DNA of 61,752 bases from Chengkuizengella marina (GCF_009910845.1 NZ_SIJB01000031.1:1-61752), one strand, 5' to 3'. Positions 1-10,213 are shown, counted from the stretch's first letter. The notes: generated by a model not told the origin, from the sequence alone. A program made the numbers and translations.

Positions 1-13
1 CGAGGGCTTATCC
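1..13 (+). rRNA. 23S rRNA, extreme 3' end (partial)
   Basis: The first bases (CGAGGGCTTATCC) match the usual end of Bacillales 23S rRNA, where a closing CTTAACC-like stretch pairs with the 5' end of the molecule. The remaining gene lies upstream of the window. The mature end is uncertain by a few bases. Bases 14 to 167 are the 23S–5S spacer. Confidence 0.72.
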
Positions 14-167
14 AATGTATACCCCAAAAAGTGACGAAAAGGGTTGGAGTAAAATCTGATTACTTTCCGGGGACCCCATAACCAATAGGGTTCATAACAC
101 AAGTAGGGAAAACATTCCATAACTAATCTTTGTTTCGCATCTAGTTTTCAAGGAATATCCTTGAATG

Positions 168-284
168 TTTGGTGATGATGGCGGAGGGGTACCACGCGTT
201 CCCATACCGAACACGACCGTTAAGCCCTCCAGCGCCGATGGTACTTGGACCGCAAGGTCCTGGGAGAGTAGGACGTTGCCAAGC
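168..284 (+). rRNA. rrf: 5S ribosomal RNA
   Basis: This is a complete 5S rRNA of the large subunit, about 117 nt long, the usual size for Bacillales. The highly conserved core CCATACCGAACACG and the GAGAGTAGGACG segment are present, and the 5' TTTGGTG pairs with the 3' TTGCCAAGC. A 7-bp hairpin (TTCAAGG at 147-153 with CCTTGAA at 159-165) sits directly upstream and is probably part of the precursor processing structure. It is the last gene of an rRNA operon whose 23S end opens the window. Confidence 0.97.
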
Positions 285-290
285 GAAACC

Positions 291-336
291 AAAGACACTG
301 TAGTGAACTTGATCACTATGGTGTCTTTTTTGTTTT
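291..336 (+). terminator. Rho-independent terminator of the rRNA operon
   Basis: A 16-nt left arm (AAAGACACTGTAGTGA) is matched by TCACTATGGTGTCTTT around a 6-nt loop, with a TG/TG mismatch in the middle, and is followed by a T-rich tract. Position immediately after 5S rRNA fits the end of the operon. Bases 337 to about 560 hold AT-rich sequence with no feature I can support. Confidence 0.93.
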
Positions 337-561
337 TGTGGGACGTAACTCTCAAGCAACTTGATTTGATTGTTTCTCTAAATGGGCTTTGCACTCACAG
401 TATCTGTGTTGAATATTTCAAATTCTTTTTTGTAAATTAAACTATTTTTATTCAAAATTTCAGTATAAAAAATAAATTTTTTTTAATAACCTATAATTGG
501 TCATGAATTTTGCTATTTTTGTAAATAATAGTACACTGTGATAGAAAAAATGAACGATACA

Positions 562-590
562 TTTGCAAAATAACCATAATTGGGTATAAT
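562..590 (+). promoter_or_regulatory. sigma-A promoter of the ctsR operon
   Basis: A perfect -10 TATAAT lies at 585-590. A weak -35 (TTTGCA at 562-567) is 17 nt upstream. Transcription would start near 597, inside the CtsR heptad repeats, which is the expected geometry for a CtsR-repressed promoter. Confidence 0.8.
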
Positions 591-598
591 AGTTATAA

Positions 599-639
599 GG
601 TCAAAGAAAGTCAAAGTCAGTCAAACTGGAGAAGTCAAA
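599..639 (+). promoter_or_regulatory. CtsR operator, four heptad repeats
   Basis: The heptads GGTCAAA (599), AGTCAAA (609), AGTCAAA (619) and AGTCAAA (633) are visible. The first three are spaced exactly 10 bp apart, matching the known 7-3-7 tandem CtsR box; the fourth is 14 bp further on. They overlap the likely transcription start and lie just before ctsR, consistent with autorepression of the class III heat-shock operon. Confidence 0.9.
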
Positions 640-667
640 CAATGTAAATGCTTGGGGGAACTCATAT

Positions 668-1129
668 ATGCGTAATATTTCCGATATTATTGAACAATAT
701 CTGAAACATATTTTGCATGAAAGCGAAGAGAAGGTCGTTGAAATTCAACGGAACGATTTAGCAGATCAGTTTAATTGTGTTCCTTCTCAAATCAATTACG
801 TCATAAGTACTCGTTTCACTTTGGAGAAAGGTTATTTAGTTCAGAGTAAACGAGGTGGTGGCGGATACATTCGAATACAAAAGGTAATGTTCCCATCTAA
901 TTCATCTCTTCAGAATCATATTTTTCAAACGATTGGTCAACAAATCGATCAATCTGCCGCGGAAGGGCTTATTTATCAACTTGAAGATACGGGCATGATT
1001 AACACCAGTGAAGCCAATTTGTTTAGAGCAGCGATAGCAAGAGATGTATTAACATTAAAGTTACCCTTAAGAGATGAAATAAGAGCAAAAATTTTAAAAG
1101 CTATGCTCATTTCTTTAATTAGTAAATAA
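668..1129 (+). CDS. ctsR: Transcriptional repressor of class III stress genes, CtsR
   Basis: CtsR is a dimeric winged helix-turn-helix repressor that binds heptad repeats before clp genes and is released on heat or protein stress. The 153-aa length is typical. The N-terminal DNA-binding half contains the tetraglycine wing RGGGGYIRI at residues 62-70; in studied CtsR proteins this glycine loop senses temperature and the arginine is the residue targeted by McsB. The ATG at 668 has a G-rich ribosome site 9 bases upstream. It is first in a ctsR-mcsA-mcsB-clpC operon and has four operator heptads in front, so it is very likely autoregulated. Confidence 0.97.
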   Translation: MRNISDIIEQYLKHILHESEEKVVEIQRNDLADQFNCVPSQINYVISTRFTLEKGYLVQSKRGGGGYIRIQKVMFPSNSSLQNHIFQTIGQQIDQSAAEGLIYQLEDTGMINTSEANLFRAAIARDVLTLKLPLRDEIRAKILKAMLISLISK

Positions 1130-1144
1130 GGGAGGTTTGGTCGT

Positions 1145-1663
1145 GTGATATGTCAAGAGTGCGGTAACAAACCAGCAGCATTACATTTCACTAAAATTGT
1201 AAATGGTGAAAAAACAGAGTTTCATTTATGCGAATCTTGTGCTAGAGAAAAGGGTGATTCTATACCTGGTGCTCCAAATGGATTTTCAATACACAATTTA
1301 TTATCAGGCATTTTGGAATTTGAACCATCCATGGGTCAAAATGTCAAACAACAAAAAAATGTGATTCGATGTGAAAATTGTGGTTTAACTTATTCTCAGT
1401 TTAGAAAAATAGGTCGTTTTGGTTGTAGCTCCTGTTATAATCACTTTTCAGATCAATTAAACCCACTGCTTAAAAGAGTACATGGTACTTCAGTTCATGT
1501 TGGTAAAATTCCAAAGAAATCTGGTGGGAAAATAAAATATAAACGTCAAATCAAAGATCTCAAAAAAGAACTGCAATCTAAAATAGACCATGAAGAATTT
1601 GAAGAGGCCGCAAAACTTCGTGATGAAATTCGCAACTTAGAACAAAAAATATCAGAGGCATAA
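1145..1663 (+). CDS. mcsA: McsA, zinc-binding activator of the McsB arginine kinase
   Basis: McsA stimulates McsB and helps control CtsR and ClpC. Two cysteine-pair modules are visible: C3-x2-C6 with C29-x2-C32, and a second CENC…CSSC module near residues 77-100. The C-terminus carries a UVR-type helical segment (EEFEEAAKLRDEIRNLEQ), like the M-domain segment of ClpC. Length is 172 aa, close to the usual 180. The start is GTG after GGGAGG, 15 bp behind ctsR. Position between ctsR and mcsB supports the call. Confidence 0.96.
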   Translation: MICQECGNKPAALHFTKIVNGEKTEFHLCESCAREKGDSIPGAPNGFSIHNLLSGILEFEPSMGQNVKQQKNVIRCENCGLTYSQFRKIGRFGCSSCYNHFSDQLNPLLKRVHGTSVHVGKIPKKSGGKIKYKRQIKDLKKELQSKIDHEEFEEAAKLRDEIRNLEQKISEA

Positions 1664-1702
1664 TATAAATAAGTTCAACCTTAATTTTAGGGGGGATTAG
1701 GA

Positions 1703-2761
1703 TTGTCTTTAGAACGATTTATTGATGATGCATTAAGTGAATGGATGAAGGGTGAAGGAGCAGACTCTGACATCGTAATTAGTAGTAGAATTCGTTTGGC
1801 TAGGAACTTAACTCAATATTCATTTCCAATGCTTTCTACCAATCAACAATCTGAAGAAGTATTAGAAAAAGTATCTGATGTAGTCCATGATGAAGATCTA
1901 AAAATGATTAGTAATTTTGAACGAATCCCGCTTTCTGAAATGAACAGTTTAGAAAGTAAAGTTTTAGTGGAGAAACACTTAATTAGTCCAAATTTAGCAG
2001 AGGAATCACGTAATGGTGCAGTGATTCTCAGTGAAAATGAGTCCATTAGTATTATGATTAATGAGGAAGACCATATTCGCATTCAATGTTTATTCCCAGG
2101 TTTTCAAATTAATGAAGCATGGGAACTAGCTAATCAAATTGATGATATTTTTGAAGCGAAGTTGAATTATGCTTTTGATGAAAAAAGAGGGTATTTGACA
2201 AGTTGTCCAACTAATGTTGGAACAGGCATCAGAGCCTCTGTTATGCTACACCTTCCTGCGTTAGTACTTACACAGCAAATTAATCGAATACTTACAGCAG
2301 TTAGTCAAGTTGGTTTGGCTGTAAGGGGATTATATGGTGAAGGAAGTGATTCATTAGGAAATCTCTTTCAGATATCTAATCAAATTACTTTGGGGCAGTC
2401 AGAGTCAGAGATTATTCACAATTTATATAGTGTAGTAAAACAAATCATTGAACACGAAAGAACAGCAAGAGCGAAGATGTTGTCTGAATCGAAAACATTT
2501 TTACTAGATCGAGTTAATCGTTCCTATGGCATTTTGTCTTATGCACAAATTATGGATTCGAATGAAGCTGCTCAGCGGCTTTCAGATGTTAGATTAGGGA
2601 TAGATTTAGGTTTAATATCTAATGTATCAGCAAATGTTTTAAATGAATTAATGATTATGACTCAGCCAGGATTTTTACAACAATATGCAAGTAAGAAGCT
2701 TTCTCCTGACGAAAGAGACGTATTAAGAGCTGAGATGATTAGAGAGAGAATTACAAATTAA
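1703..2761 (+). CDS. mcsB: Protein arginine kinase McsB
   Basis: McsB phosphorylates arginines in CtsR and in damaged proteins, marking the latter for ClpCP. It belongs to the ATP:guanido phosphotransferase fold. Seen here: the SSRIRLARN nucleotide-binding segment at about residues 27-35, and the signature CPTNVGT at 168-174. Length is 352 aa, normal for McsB. Translation starts at TTG 1703 behind a strong GGGGGGA. It overlaps no neighbour and is co-directional with mcsA and clpC. Creatine-type kinases are excluded by length and operon context. Confidence 0.96.
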   Translation: MSLERFIDDALSEWMKGEGADSDIVISSRIRLARNLTQYSFPMLSTNQQSEEVLEKVSDVVHDEDLKMISNFERIPLSEMNSLESKVLVEKHLISPNLAEESRNGAVILSENESISIMINEEDHIRIQCLFPGFQINEAWELANQIDDIFEAKLNYAFDEKRGYLTSCPTNVGTGIRASVMLHLPALVLTQQINRILTAVSQVGLAVRGLYGEGSDSLGNLFQISNQITLGQSESEIIHNLYSVVKQIIEHERTARAKMLSESKTFLLDRVNRSYGILSYAQIMDSNEAAQRLSDVRLGIDLGLISNVSANVLNELMIMTQPGFLQQYASKKLSPDERDVLRAEMIRERITN

Positions 2762-2797
2762 ATAAATGAACTAAATTATATGGAGGTGTATGTCATT

Positions 2798-5218
2798 ATG
2801 ATGTTTGGTAGATTTACAGAACGAGCACAAAAAGTGCTTGCATTAGCACAGGAAGAAGCAGTTCGTTTAGGTCATAACAATATTGGTACTGAACATATTT
2901 TACTAGGTTTAATTCGAGAAGGTGAAGGGATTGCTGCTAAAGCCATTGTTTCATTAAGTTTAAGTTTGGAAAAAATACAGGATGAAGTAGAAAGCTTAAT
3001 CGGTAGAGGGAAGGAGCAACCTTCAAACATAGCTTACACACCAAGAGCTAAAAAGGTGATTGAACTCTCTATGGATGAAGCAAGAAAATTAGGTCATACG
3101 TATGTAGGAACTGAACATATTTTATTAGGTTTAATCCGTGAGGGTGAAGGTGTTGCAGCAAGGGTATTAAGTAATTTAGGAATTAATTTAAATAAAGCTC
3201 GTCAAAAAGTATTACAATTGCTAGGAAGCAGTGAGAGCTCATCATCCAGTCATAATACGTCAACAAATGCAAATACACCTACACTGGATGGATTAGCTAG
3301 AGACTTAACTGCTATTGCTAAAGAGGATAATTTGGACCCTGTCATAGGGAGAAATAAAGAAATCGAACGTGTCATTCAGGTACTAAGCAGAAGAACAAAA
3401 AATAATCCAGTATTAATTGGTGAGCCAGGTGTTGGTAAAACCGCGATTGCAGAAGGGCTTGCACAAAAAATTATTCAGAATGAGATTCCTGAAACGCTTC
3501 GTGATAAAAGAGTGATGACACTAGATATGGGTTCAGTTGTAGCTGGGACCAAATACCGTGGTGAGTTTGAAGATCGATTGAAAAAAATTATGGAAGAGAT
3601 TCGTCAAGCAGGCAATATTATTTTATTTATAGATGAGCTTCACACACTGATCGGAGCAGGAGGTGCTGAAGGAGCTATTGATGCATCCAACATTTTAAAG
3701 CCATCTCTAGCTAGAGGTGAATTGCAATGTATCGGTGCTACGACATTAGATGAGTATAGAAAATATATTGAAAAGGATGCTGCTTTAGAAAGACGTTTTC
3801 AGCCAATTACAGTAGATCAACCTTCACCAGAAGAAGCCATTCAAATTTTATACGGTTTACGTGATCGTTATGAAGCACATCACCGTGTAAAAATAACTGA
3901 TGATGCGATTGAAGAAGCTGTTAAACTTTCAGACCGATATATTACAGATCGATTTTTACCTGATAAAGCCATTGATTTAATCGATGAAGCTGGATCCAAA
4001 GTAAGACTTCGCTCCTATACAGTTCCACCTGATTTAAAACAACTAGAAAGCAAATTAGAAGATATTCGAAAAGAAAAAGATGCAGCAGTACAAAGTCAAG
4101 AATTTGAAAAAGCAGCTGGTTTAAGAGATACAGAGCAAAAGCTACGCGAGGAATTAGATTCAACGAAAAAAGAATGGAAAGAAGAACAAAGCAGTACGGA
4201 TTCTGAAGTTACTCCGGAGGATATTGCTCAGGTTGTAGCTAGCTGGACAGGAATACCTGTTAGTAAACTTGCCGAAGAAGAAACAGAACGCTTATTAAAA
4301 ATGGAATCCATTTTACATGAGAGAGTGATAGGGCAAGATGAAGCAGTCAAATCAGTCAGTCGATCTATTCGTAGAGCAAGAGCAGGGTTAAAAGATCCAA
4401 AAAGACCGATGGGTTCATTCATTTTCCTAGGTCCAACAGGAGTTGGAAAAACCGAATTAGCTAGAGCATTGGCAGAAGCGTTATTTGGTGATGAAAATGC
4501 GATTCTACGAATTGATATGTCAGAATATATGGAGAAACATTCTACCTCTAGATTAGTTGGAGCACCTCCAGGATATGTTGGTTATGATGAAGGTGGTCAA
4601 TTAACAGAAATGGTACGCCGTAAACCTTATTCTGTTGTATTACTTGATGAAATAGAAAAAGCACACCCAGAAGTATTTAATGTTTTATTACAAGTTTTAG
4701 AAGATGGACGTTTAACAGATTCTAAAGGTCGCGTAGTTGATTTTAGAAATACTTTAATCATTATGACTTCAAACGTAGGTGCAGATATGATTAAGAAAAA
4801 TTCTTCATTAGGATTTACAGCTGCAAGTGATGCAGGTAGAGATTATAATAATATGAAGGACAAAGTGATCGAAGAATTGAAAAAAAGCTTCCGTCCTGAG
4901 TTTTTAAATCGTATTGATGAAACGATCGTGTTCCATTCACTTGAAGAAAAACACATTGCAGAAATTGTAACACTTATGGCAGAAGAACTCCGTAAACGTC
5001 TGAAAGAGCAGGAAGTAGACTTTAAATTAACAGATTCAGCCAAAGCCTTCCTTGCTAAAGAAGGGTACGATCCAACCTACGGCGCTAGACCTTTGCGTAG
5101 AGCTATTCAAAAACATATTGAGGATAGATTATCGGAAGAGCTTCTAAAAGGGAATATCACTAAAGGTGGCGCGATTGTAATAGATGAAAAAGATGGAGAG
5201 TTATTAGTTCAGAAATAA
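2798..5218 (+). CDS. clpC: ATP-dependent Clp protease ATPase subunit ClpC
   Basis: ClpC is the Hsp100 unfoldase that feeds ClpP, including McsB-tagged proteins. Domains in order: two Clp-N repeats (residues 1-145), first AAA module with Walker A GEPGVGKT near 208 and Walker [10 protein letters not shown], a UVR-like middle domain ([13 protein letters not shown]), and second AAA module with GPTGVGKT near 545. I start it at ATG 2798 (MMFGRF), because the GGAGGT at 2782-2787 would be inside the coding region if the upstream ATG at 2780 were used. The product is 806 aa. Two hairpin terminators follow before fabV. Confidence 0.98.
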   Translation: MMFGRFTERAQKVLALAQEEAVRLGHNNIGTEHILLGLIREGEGIAAKAIVSLSLSLEKIQDEVESLIGRGKEQPSNIAYTPRAKKVIELSMDEARKLGHTYVGTEHILLGLIREGEGVAARVLSNLGINLNKARQKVLQLLGSSESSSSSHNTSTNANTPTLDGLARDLTAIAKEDNLDPVIGRNKEIERVIQVLSRRTKNNPVLIGEPGVGKTAIAEGLAQKIIQNEIPETLRDKRVMTLDMGSVVAGTKYRGEFEDRLKKIMEEIRQAGNIILFIDELHTLIGAGGAEGAIDASNILKPSLARGELQCIGATTLDEYRKYIEKDAALERRFQPITVDQPSPEEAIQILYGLRDRYEAHHRVKITDDAIEEAVKLSDRYITDRFLPDKAIDLIDEAGSKVRLRSYTVPPDLKQLESKLEDIRKEKDAAVQSQEFEKAAGLRDTEQKLREELDSTKKEWKEEQSSTDSEVTPEDIAQVVASWTGIPVSKLAEEETERLLKMESILHERVIGQDEAVKSVSRSIRRARAGLKDPKRPMGSFIFLGPTGVGKTELARALAEALFGDENAILRIDMSEYMEKHSTSRLVGAPPGYVGYDEGGQLTEMVRRKPYSVVLLDEIEKAHPEVFNVLLQVLEDGRLTDSKGRVVDFRNTLIIMTSNVGADMIKKNSSLGFTAASDAGRDYNNMKDKVIEELKKSFRPEFLNRIDETIVFHSLEEKHIAEIVTLMAEELRKRLKEQEVDFKLTDSAKAFLAKEGYDPTYGARPLRRAIQKHIEDRLSEELLKGNITKGGAIVIDEKDGELLVQK

Positions 5219-5255
5219 AGATGAATATGATGATTTAATTAGAACAACACAAAGT

Positions 5256-5306
5256 GAAACCTGAATTTTGGTCTATTTATCAATAAATTCGGGTTTCTTT
5301 CTTTTA
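5256..5306 (+). terminator. Terminator of the ctsR-clpC operon
   Basis: GAAACCTGAATTT pairs with AAATTCGGGTTTC (one G·U) around a 16-nt loop, followed by a T-rich stretch. It lies 38 bp after clpC. Confidence 0.85.
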
Positions 5307-5363
5307 ACAATATATGATGCTTATAAGCTCAAAATCTATCGTTATAAAGTATTTGACTGTTAT

Positions 5364-5411
5364 AAAAAAAGGTAAGCACTATCATCTATATGAGATGTGC
5401 ATACCTTTTTT
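5364..5411 (-). terminator. Bidirectional terminator, probably serving fabV
   Basis: AAAAAGGTAAGCAC at 5366-5379 pairs with GTGCATACCTTTTT at 5397-5410 with one mismatch. Runs of A before and T after allow function in either direction. It is 15 bp beyond the fabV stop on the minus strand. Confidence 0.85.
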
Positions 5412-5425
5412 ATTTGGGCTCAAAT

Positions 5426-6619
5426 TTACTTACTTTGTGTAATGTTTTGGGGTATTGGATCTACTTCTGCATCATAATCCACCCCATCGAATGCAAAACC
5501 AAAAATTTGTAAAAATTCTTTGCGATAACCTTCTATATCTGAAAGCTGCTCTAGGTTTTCAGTATCAATGTCTTTCCAGAGGACAGCAACTTCTTGTTGA
5601 ACCTCTTCTTTCATTTCCCAATCGTCTATACGAATACGGCCGTTTTCATCTAAAGGTTTTGGGGATGATGTATAAAGATTTTCATTATACAGTCTATACA
5701 TTTGCTCAATACATCCTTCATGAAGTCCTTTTTCTTTCATTACTTTATATAAAAGAGAGATATATAATGGAACGACAGGAATGGCAGAGCTAGATTGTGT
5801 TACTAATGCTTTGTTGACGGATACAAATGCTCTTCCATTGATGGATTTAAGTTGTTCATTTAAATGATGAGCAGTCTGGTCTAAGTGTTCTTTAGCTTTA
5901 CCGATTGTCCCCTTTTTATAAATGGCATGAGTAACCTCTGGACCTATGTAATTAAATGCCACAGTTTTAAATCCTTCTGCTAAGACCCCAGCAATGTCTA
6001 AGGCTTCAATCCACAGCTGCCAGTCTTCCCCACCCATGACTTTGATTGTTTGTTCTATTTCTTCTTCTGTTGCTGGATTAACTGTAATTTCAGACACGAC
6101 CCCTTTTTGGGTATTTACAGTTTTATTTGTATATGCATCTTTAGTCGGTTTAATTACTGAACTGTATACCTCACCAGTTTTGGGATCAACTCTTCGAGGT
6201 GCTGCTAAACTGTATATCACTAAATCTACTTTTCCAAAATCTTTTTTAATAAGATCTATTGTTTCTTTTTTAATCTCATCAGAAAATGCATCTCCATTAA
6301 AGCTCTTAGCATAGTAACCGGCTTGACTAGCTTCATGTTCAAAAGCGATATTATTGTACCATCCAGCTGATGCTGTTTTATTTTCAGAAGCGGGTTTTTC
6401 AAAATATACACCAATCGTGTCTGCTCCGGCTCCAAAAGTTGAAACTATACGTGATGATAAACCAAAACCTTGGGATGAGCCTATGACAAGCACTTTTTTT
6501 GGTCCTTCTATTTTAGGTTGTTGTTTTACGTAATTGATTTGATTTAAAACATTTTTTTCACATCCTGTAAGGTGTGCGGTTGTACAAATGAAACCTCTAA
6601 TTTTTGGTTTTACGATCAT
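5426..6619 (-). CDS. fabV: FabV-type trans-2-enoyl-ACP/CoA reductase (NADH)
   Basis: FabV catalyses the last, NAD(P)H-dependent step of each fatty-acid elongation cycle and is an alternative to FabI that is typically insensitive to triclosan. The cofactor loop GSSQGFGLSSR (near residue 47) and the family signature Y234-x8-K243 (YKKGTIGKAK) are present, and the 397-aa length is the standard one. The start at 6619 (MIVKPKIRG) has GGAGGG 9 bases upstream; the longer frame from 6667 lacks one. The gene stands alone, opposite in strand to both flanks, splitting clpC from radA, which are normally neighbours in Bacillales. Confidence 0.95.
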   Translation of the reverse strand: MIVKPKIRGFICTTAHLTGCEKNVLNQINYVKQQPKIEGPKKVLVIGSSQGFGLSSRIVSTFGAGADTIGVYFEKPASENKTASAGWYNNIAFEHEASQAGYYAKSFNGDAFSDEIKKETIDLIKKDFGKVDLVIYSLAAPRRVDPKTGEVYSSVIKPTKDAYTNKTVNTQKGVVSEITVNPATEEEIEQTIKVMGGEDWQLWIEALDIAGVLAEGFKTVAFNYIGPEVTHAIYKKGTIGKAKEHLDQTAHHLNEQLKSINGRAFVSVNKALVTQSSSAIPVVPLYISLLYKVMKEKGLHEGCIEQMYRLYNENLYTSSPKPLDENGRIRIDDWEMKEEVQQEVAVLWKDIDTENLEQLSDIEGYRKEFLQIFGFAFDGVDYDAEVDPIPQNITQSK

Positions 6620-6801
6620 ATTAAATTTCCCTCCATATACTTGCATATAATTATTATTATAATTCATTTGAAAAATAAGTCACCCTTTACTTTAATCAAA
6701 TGCTCTTTTCAGTTTTTGAACAAAATGGTAAACTTTGAAGTAATATTCACTTTCTATACAAAGTGCACACGATGAATTACATTTAAGGATTGGTTTACAA
6801 A

Positions 6802-8169
6802 ATGGCAAAAAACAAAGTGAAATATACATGTCAGCATTGCGGTTATGAATCTCCTAAATGGATGGGTAAATGTCCAGGCTGTTCTTCATGGAATAGTCTT
6901 GTTGAAGAAACAGTAAAACAAATTAAAACCAAAGGGATGAAAGAATCTAATTATAAATCACAGGAAAAAGCCACATCCATTTTAGAAATTGAAGGTGCAA
7001 AGGAGCCAAGGATATTAACAGAATTTAAAGAATTAGACCGTGTGTTTGGAGGAGGGGTTGTACCAGGTTCACTTATATTAGTAGGTGGTGATCCAGGGAT
7101 AGGTAAATCCACTCTTTTATTGCAAATATCTCATGCTTTAGTGCAAAAAAAATGTAAGGTACTTTATATTTCCGGTGAAGAATCCGTGAAACAATTAAAA
7201 CTTCGAGCAGATCGATTAGGTGTTCTATCCGCAGATTTATATGTTCTTTGTGAGACAAACATGGATTCAATTGAAGAAGCGGTACAACATGTGGAACCTG
7301 ATTTTTTAGTTATTGATTCGATTCAGACCGTATATCAGCCTATGTTAGAATCAGCACCAGGAAGTGTTTCACAAGTTCGTGAATGTACAAGTGCATTTAT
7401 GAGAATAGCTAAGAATAAAGGTATTGCAACTGTACTAGTAGGTCACGTAACAAAAGAAGGAGCTATTGCAGGTCCTAGAATGCTTGAACATATGGTGGAT
7501 TGTGTGCTTTATTTTGAAGGTGAAAAACAGCACACTTTTCGAATCTTAAGAGCTGTAAAAAACCGTTTTGGTTCTACAAATGAGATGGGTATATTTGAAA
7601 TGAAGGAATTGGGGCTAGTTGAGGTTAACAATCCTTCTGAGTTGTTTTTATCTGAAAGACCATTAGGTGTATCTGGCTCAATTGTGGTTTCAAGCATGGA
7701 AGGTACTCGACCTATTTTAGTTGAAATACAGGCTTTAATCTCATCAACTAATTTTCCAGCACCTCGCAGAATGACCACGGGGGTCGATCATAATAGGCTT
7801 TCACTTATTATGGCAGTTTTAGAAAAAAGAATGGGATTATTTTTGCAAAACCAAGATGCTTTTTTAAATGTAGCAGGTGGAGTGAAATTGGATGAGCCAG
7901 CCATTGACTTGGCACTCGCTGTTAGTATTGTTTCAAGCTTTAAAGATCAACCAACACGTCCATATGATGTTGTATGTGGTGAGATTGGTTTAACAGGTGA
8001 AGTAAGGGCTGTTTCTAGAATCGAAGAACGTGTGAAGGAAGCTCAAAAATTAGGTTTTAAACGAATGATTGCACCAGAAAATAGTTTGAAAGGATGGACG
8101 CCTCCTGTAAATATTGAGATAATAGGCGTTCGTAATGTGTCACAGGCACTTGAAGTAGCTTTACAATAA
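6802..8169 (+). CDS. radA: DNA repair protein RadA/Sms
   Basis: RadA is a RecA-like, hexameric helicase that promotes branch migration in recombination. An N-terminal zinc finger (C10, C13, C24, C27), Walker [11 protein letters not shown] near residue 95, the family-specific KNRFGSTNE motif near 253 and a C-terminal Lon-like domain ([15 protein letters not shown]) are all visible. I chose ATG 6802 over the in-frame TTG at 6790 because AAGGA at 6785-6789 fits the ATG better. The product is 455 aa. It is followed at about 60 bp by disA, the normal partner. Confidence 0.97.
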   Translation: MAKNKVKYTCQHCGYESPKWMGKCPGCSSWNSLVEETVKQIKTKGMKESNYKSQEKATSILEIEGAKEPRILTEFKELDRVFGGGVVPGSLILVGGDPGIGKSTLLLQISHALVQKKCKVLYISGEESVKQLKLRADRLGVLSADLYVLCETNMDSIEEAVQHVEPDFLVIDSIQTVYQPMLESAPGSVSQVRECTSAFMRIAKNKGIATVLVGHVTKEGAIAGPRMLEHMVDCVLYFEGEKQHTFRILRAVKNRFGSTNEMGIFEMKELGLVEVNNPSELFLSERPLGVSGSIVVSSMEGTRPILVEIQALISSTNFPAPRRMTTGVDHNRLSLIMAVLEKRMGLFLQNQDAFLNVAGGVKLDEPAIDLALAVSIVSSFKDQPTRPYDVVCGEIGLTGEVRAVSRIEERVKEAQKLGFKRMIAPENSLKGWTPPVNIEIIGVRNVSQALEVALQ

Positions 8170-8229
8170 CCAACAGTTTAGAATAGACAGAATAAGATTG
8201 CAAGGATAAGTAAGGGGGTGCGTCGTCTT

Positions 8230-9306
8230 ATGCAAGAAGAGAAACAACTAGATGTCGTTAGCCAAATCCTAAGGTTAGTCGCTCCTGGTACTCCTTTTAG
8301 GGATGGATTAGAAAATGTGCTACGTGCAAAAACAGGTGCATTGATTGTAGTAGGTTGTACTCCCGAGATTATGGAGTTAGTAGATGGAGGATTTTCCATA
8401 AATAGTGACTTTTCGCCAAACAATTTATATGAGCTTGCAAAAATGGATGGGGCGATTATCTTAAGTGAGGATATCAAGCGGATATTATATGCAAATACAC
8501 AATTAAATCCTGATCCTTCCATTCCATCAACTGAAACTGGTATTCGACATCGAACGGCGGAGAGAGTTGCGAATCAAACAAGAAAACTAGTCATATCAAT
8601 ATCACAAAGAAGAAACATAATCACCTTATATCAAGGGAAATTAAGATATTCCTTAAAGGATATAGGAGTGATTTTAACTAAAGCAAATCAGGCTATTCAA
8701 ACGCTAGAAAAATATAAAGCAGTATTGGATCAGTCATTAACAAATTTGAGTGCTTTAGAATTTGAGGAGTTAGTGACTTTACATGATGTCACCAATGTTA
8801 TTCAACGATTAGAAATGGTACTGAGAATCAAAGCAGAAATCAAAAAATATATTGTTGAATTAGGTACTGAAGGGCGTTTAATTAGCATGCAGTTGGATGA
8901 GCTGGTTGCAACGGTAGATGATGAAGCTTATTTATTGTTGAAAGATTATTGTAAAGAGATAGATGAAGATTTCATTCAAGATGTCAAACAGAATTTAAAA
9001 AAATTGACGGATGATGATTTATTAGAACACCAAAACATTTTACGTATTATAGGAACATTTAAATCCAATGTTTCTTTAGAAGAAACCATTTCTCCAAGAG
9101 GATTCCGTATGTTAAACAAAATTCCGAGAATACCACCTGTCATAGTAATGAACCTAATTAAAAATTTTAATAGTTTGCCTTATATACTAATGGCTACAAT
9201 TGAGGAATTGGATGAAGTTGATGGTATTGGAGAAGTGCGTGCAAGAGCCATTAAAGAAGGTTTGAAAAGAATTCAAGAACAAGTCTTTATTGACAGACAT
9301 ATTTAA
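8230..9306 (+). CDS. disA: DNA integrity scanning diadenylate cyclase DisA
   Basis: DisA condenses two ATP into c-di-AMP and scans DNA for lesions, pausing synthesis and delaying sporulation when damage is met. The DAC domain motifs DGA (73-75) and RHR (106-108) are intact. A helical linker and a C-terminal helix-hairpin-helix DNA-binding region ([18 protein letters not shown]) follow. Start: ATG 8230 lies 11 bases after GGGGG; an in-frame GTG at 8218 is possible. Length of 358 aa matches the family. It is likely co-transcribed with radA, whose product interacts with DisA in Bacillus. Confidence 0.97.
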   Translation: MQEEKQLDVVSQILRLVAPGTPFRDGLENVLRAKTGALIVVGCTPEIMELVDGGFSINSDFSPNNLYELAKMDGAIILSEDIKRILYANTQLNPDPSIPSTETGIRHRTAERVANQTRKLVISISQRRNIITLYQGKLRYSLKDIGVILTKANQAIQTLEKYKAVLDQSLTNLSALEFEELVTLHDVTNVIQRLEMVLRIKAEIKKYIVELGTEGRLISMQLDELVATVDDEAYLLLKDYCKEIDEDFIQDVKQNLKKLTDDDLLEHQNILRIIGTFKSNVSLEETISPRGFRMLNKIPRIPPVIVMNLIKNFNSLPYILMATIEELDEVDGIGEVRARAIKEGLKRIQEQVFIDRHI

Positions 9307-9424
9307 TTTCAATACAATCACAGATGATTAGAAATTATTTTTTGAGTCCTAAAGATCTTTTTATAATGTTATTTGTCCCTGTTCGTTCCCTTACTTAGGG
9401 TAATTTAATTAGAGGTGGAAAAAG

Positions 9425-10153
9425 ATGTTTACAAAATCACTTCCAAGTGTATTTACAGTTGCAAATTTATTTATCGGAATAACTTCCATCATTTTTGTGT
9501 TTAATGACCAACCTCAGATTGCTGCGCTCCTGGTAATCATAGCGATACTAACAGATGGAATTGATGGTCGTGTAGCAAGGGCTTTAAATGTACAAAGTGA
9601 GTTCGGTAAAGAATTAGATTCTTTATCAGATGTTATTTCCTTTGGAGTTGCGCCAGCTTTCTTGATGTATGTTGTAGCTTTCCAAGAAATGAATGCCATT
9701 GGATGGATTGCAACTGCTATTTTTCCTATCTGTGGTGCGCTTCGTTTAGCACGTTTTAATGTGGTGACAAATGATGTTAAGGAACATTTTATCGGTTTAC
9801 CTATTCCAGCAGCAGGTGGAATTATGAGCTCGTTAGCATTATTTCACGAAGGGATTCATCCCATTATATTGGTCATCATTACGATTGTTTTATCTTTATT
9901 AATGGTTAGCAATGTGAAATATCCTAGCTTAAAAACAGTAGGGATTTCTAAATATACACTATTAGTGGCTATGTTTTTAGTCGTATCTGTAGTAATATTA
10001 GTGATTTTATTCCCTGAACAATTCGGAGGGTATACGAAATACTTATTCCTCCCACTGATTTTTTACGCAGTTTATGGCTTAAAAAAAAACGTTAGTGATC
10101 TTATTAAAACCGTATTAAACAAATATAAAGAAGCAAGAAATAACTCATCATAA
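9425..10153 (+). CDS. pssA: CDP-diacylglycerol–serine O-phosphatidyltransferase
   Basis: This membrane enzyme makes phosphatidylserine from CDP-diacylglycerol and serine, the precursor of phosphatidylethanolamine. The CDP-alcohol phosphotransferase signature is complete: D44, D47-G48, A51-R52, G61, D65, D69 (DGIDGRVARAL…GKELDSLSD). Several hydrophobic segments follow. It is 242 aa. AGAGGTGG precedes the ATG. A phosphatidylglycerophosphate synthase has the same signature, but N-terminal sequence and length fit the PssA group better. It ends directly in a terminator. Confidence 0.93.
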   Translation: MFTKSLPSVFTVANLFIGITSIIFVFNDQPQIAALLVIIAILTDGIDGRVARALNVQSEFGKELDSLSDVISFGVAPAFLMYVVAFQEMNAIGWIATAIFPICGALRLARFNVVTNDVKEHFIGLPIPAAGGIMSSLALFHEGIHPIILVIITIVLSLLMVSNVKYPSLKTVGISKYTLLVAMFLVVSVVILVILFPEQFGGYTKYLFLPLIFYAVYGLKKNVSDLIKTVLNKYKEARNNSS

Positions 10154-10190
10154 AGAACCTTATTTAAAATGAAATAGGTTCTTTTTTTTT
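10152..10190 (+). terminator. Terminator of pssA
   Basis: AAAGAACCTTATTT pairs with GAAATAGGTTCTTT and is followed by nine Ts in total. The left arm overlaps the pssA stop codon. Confidence 0.92.
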
Positions 10191-10213
10191 GAGGTCTTTA
10201 GTAAAGAATATAT

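Noticed and set aside
165-440. A 91-codon plus-strand open frame and two minus-strand frames over 92-394
   Set aside because: They lie on the 5S rRNA gene and its terminator and have no ribosome site.
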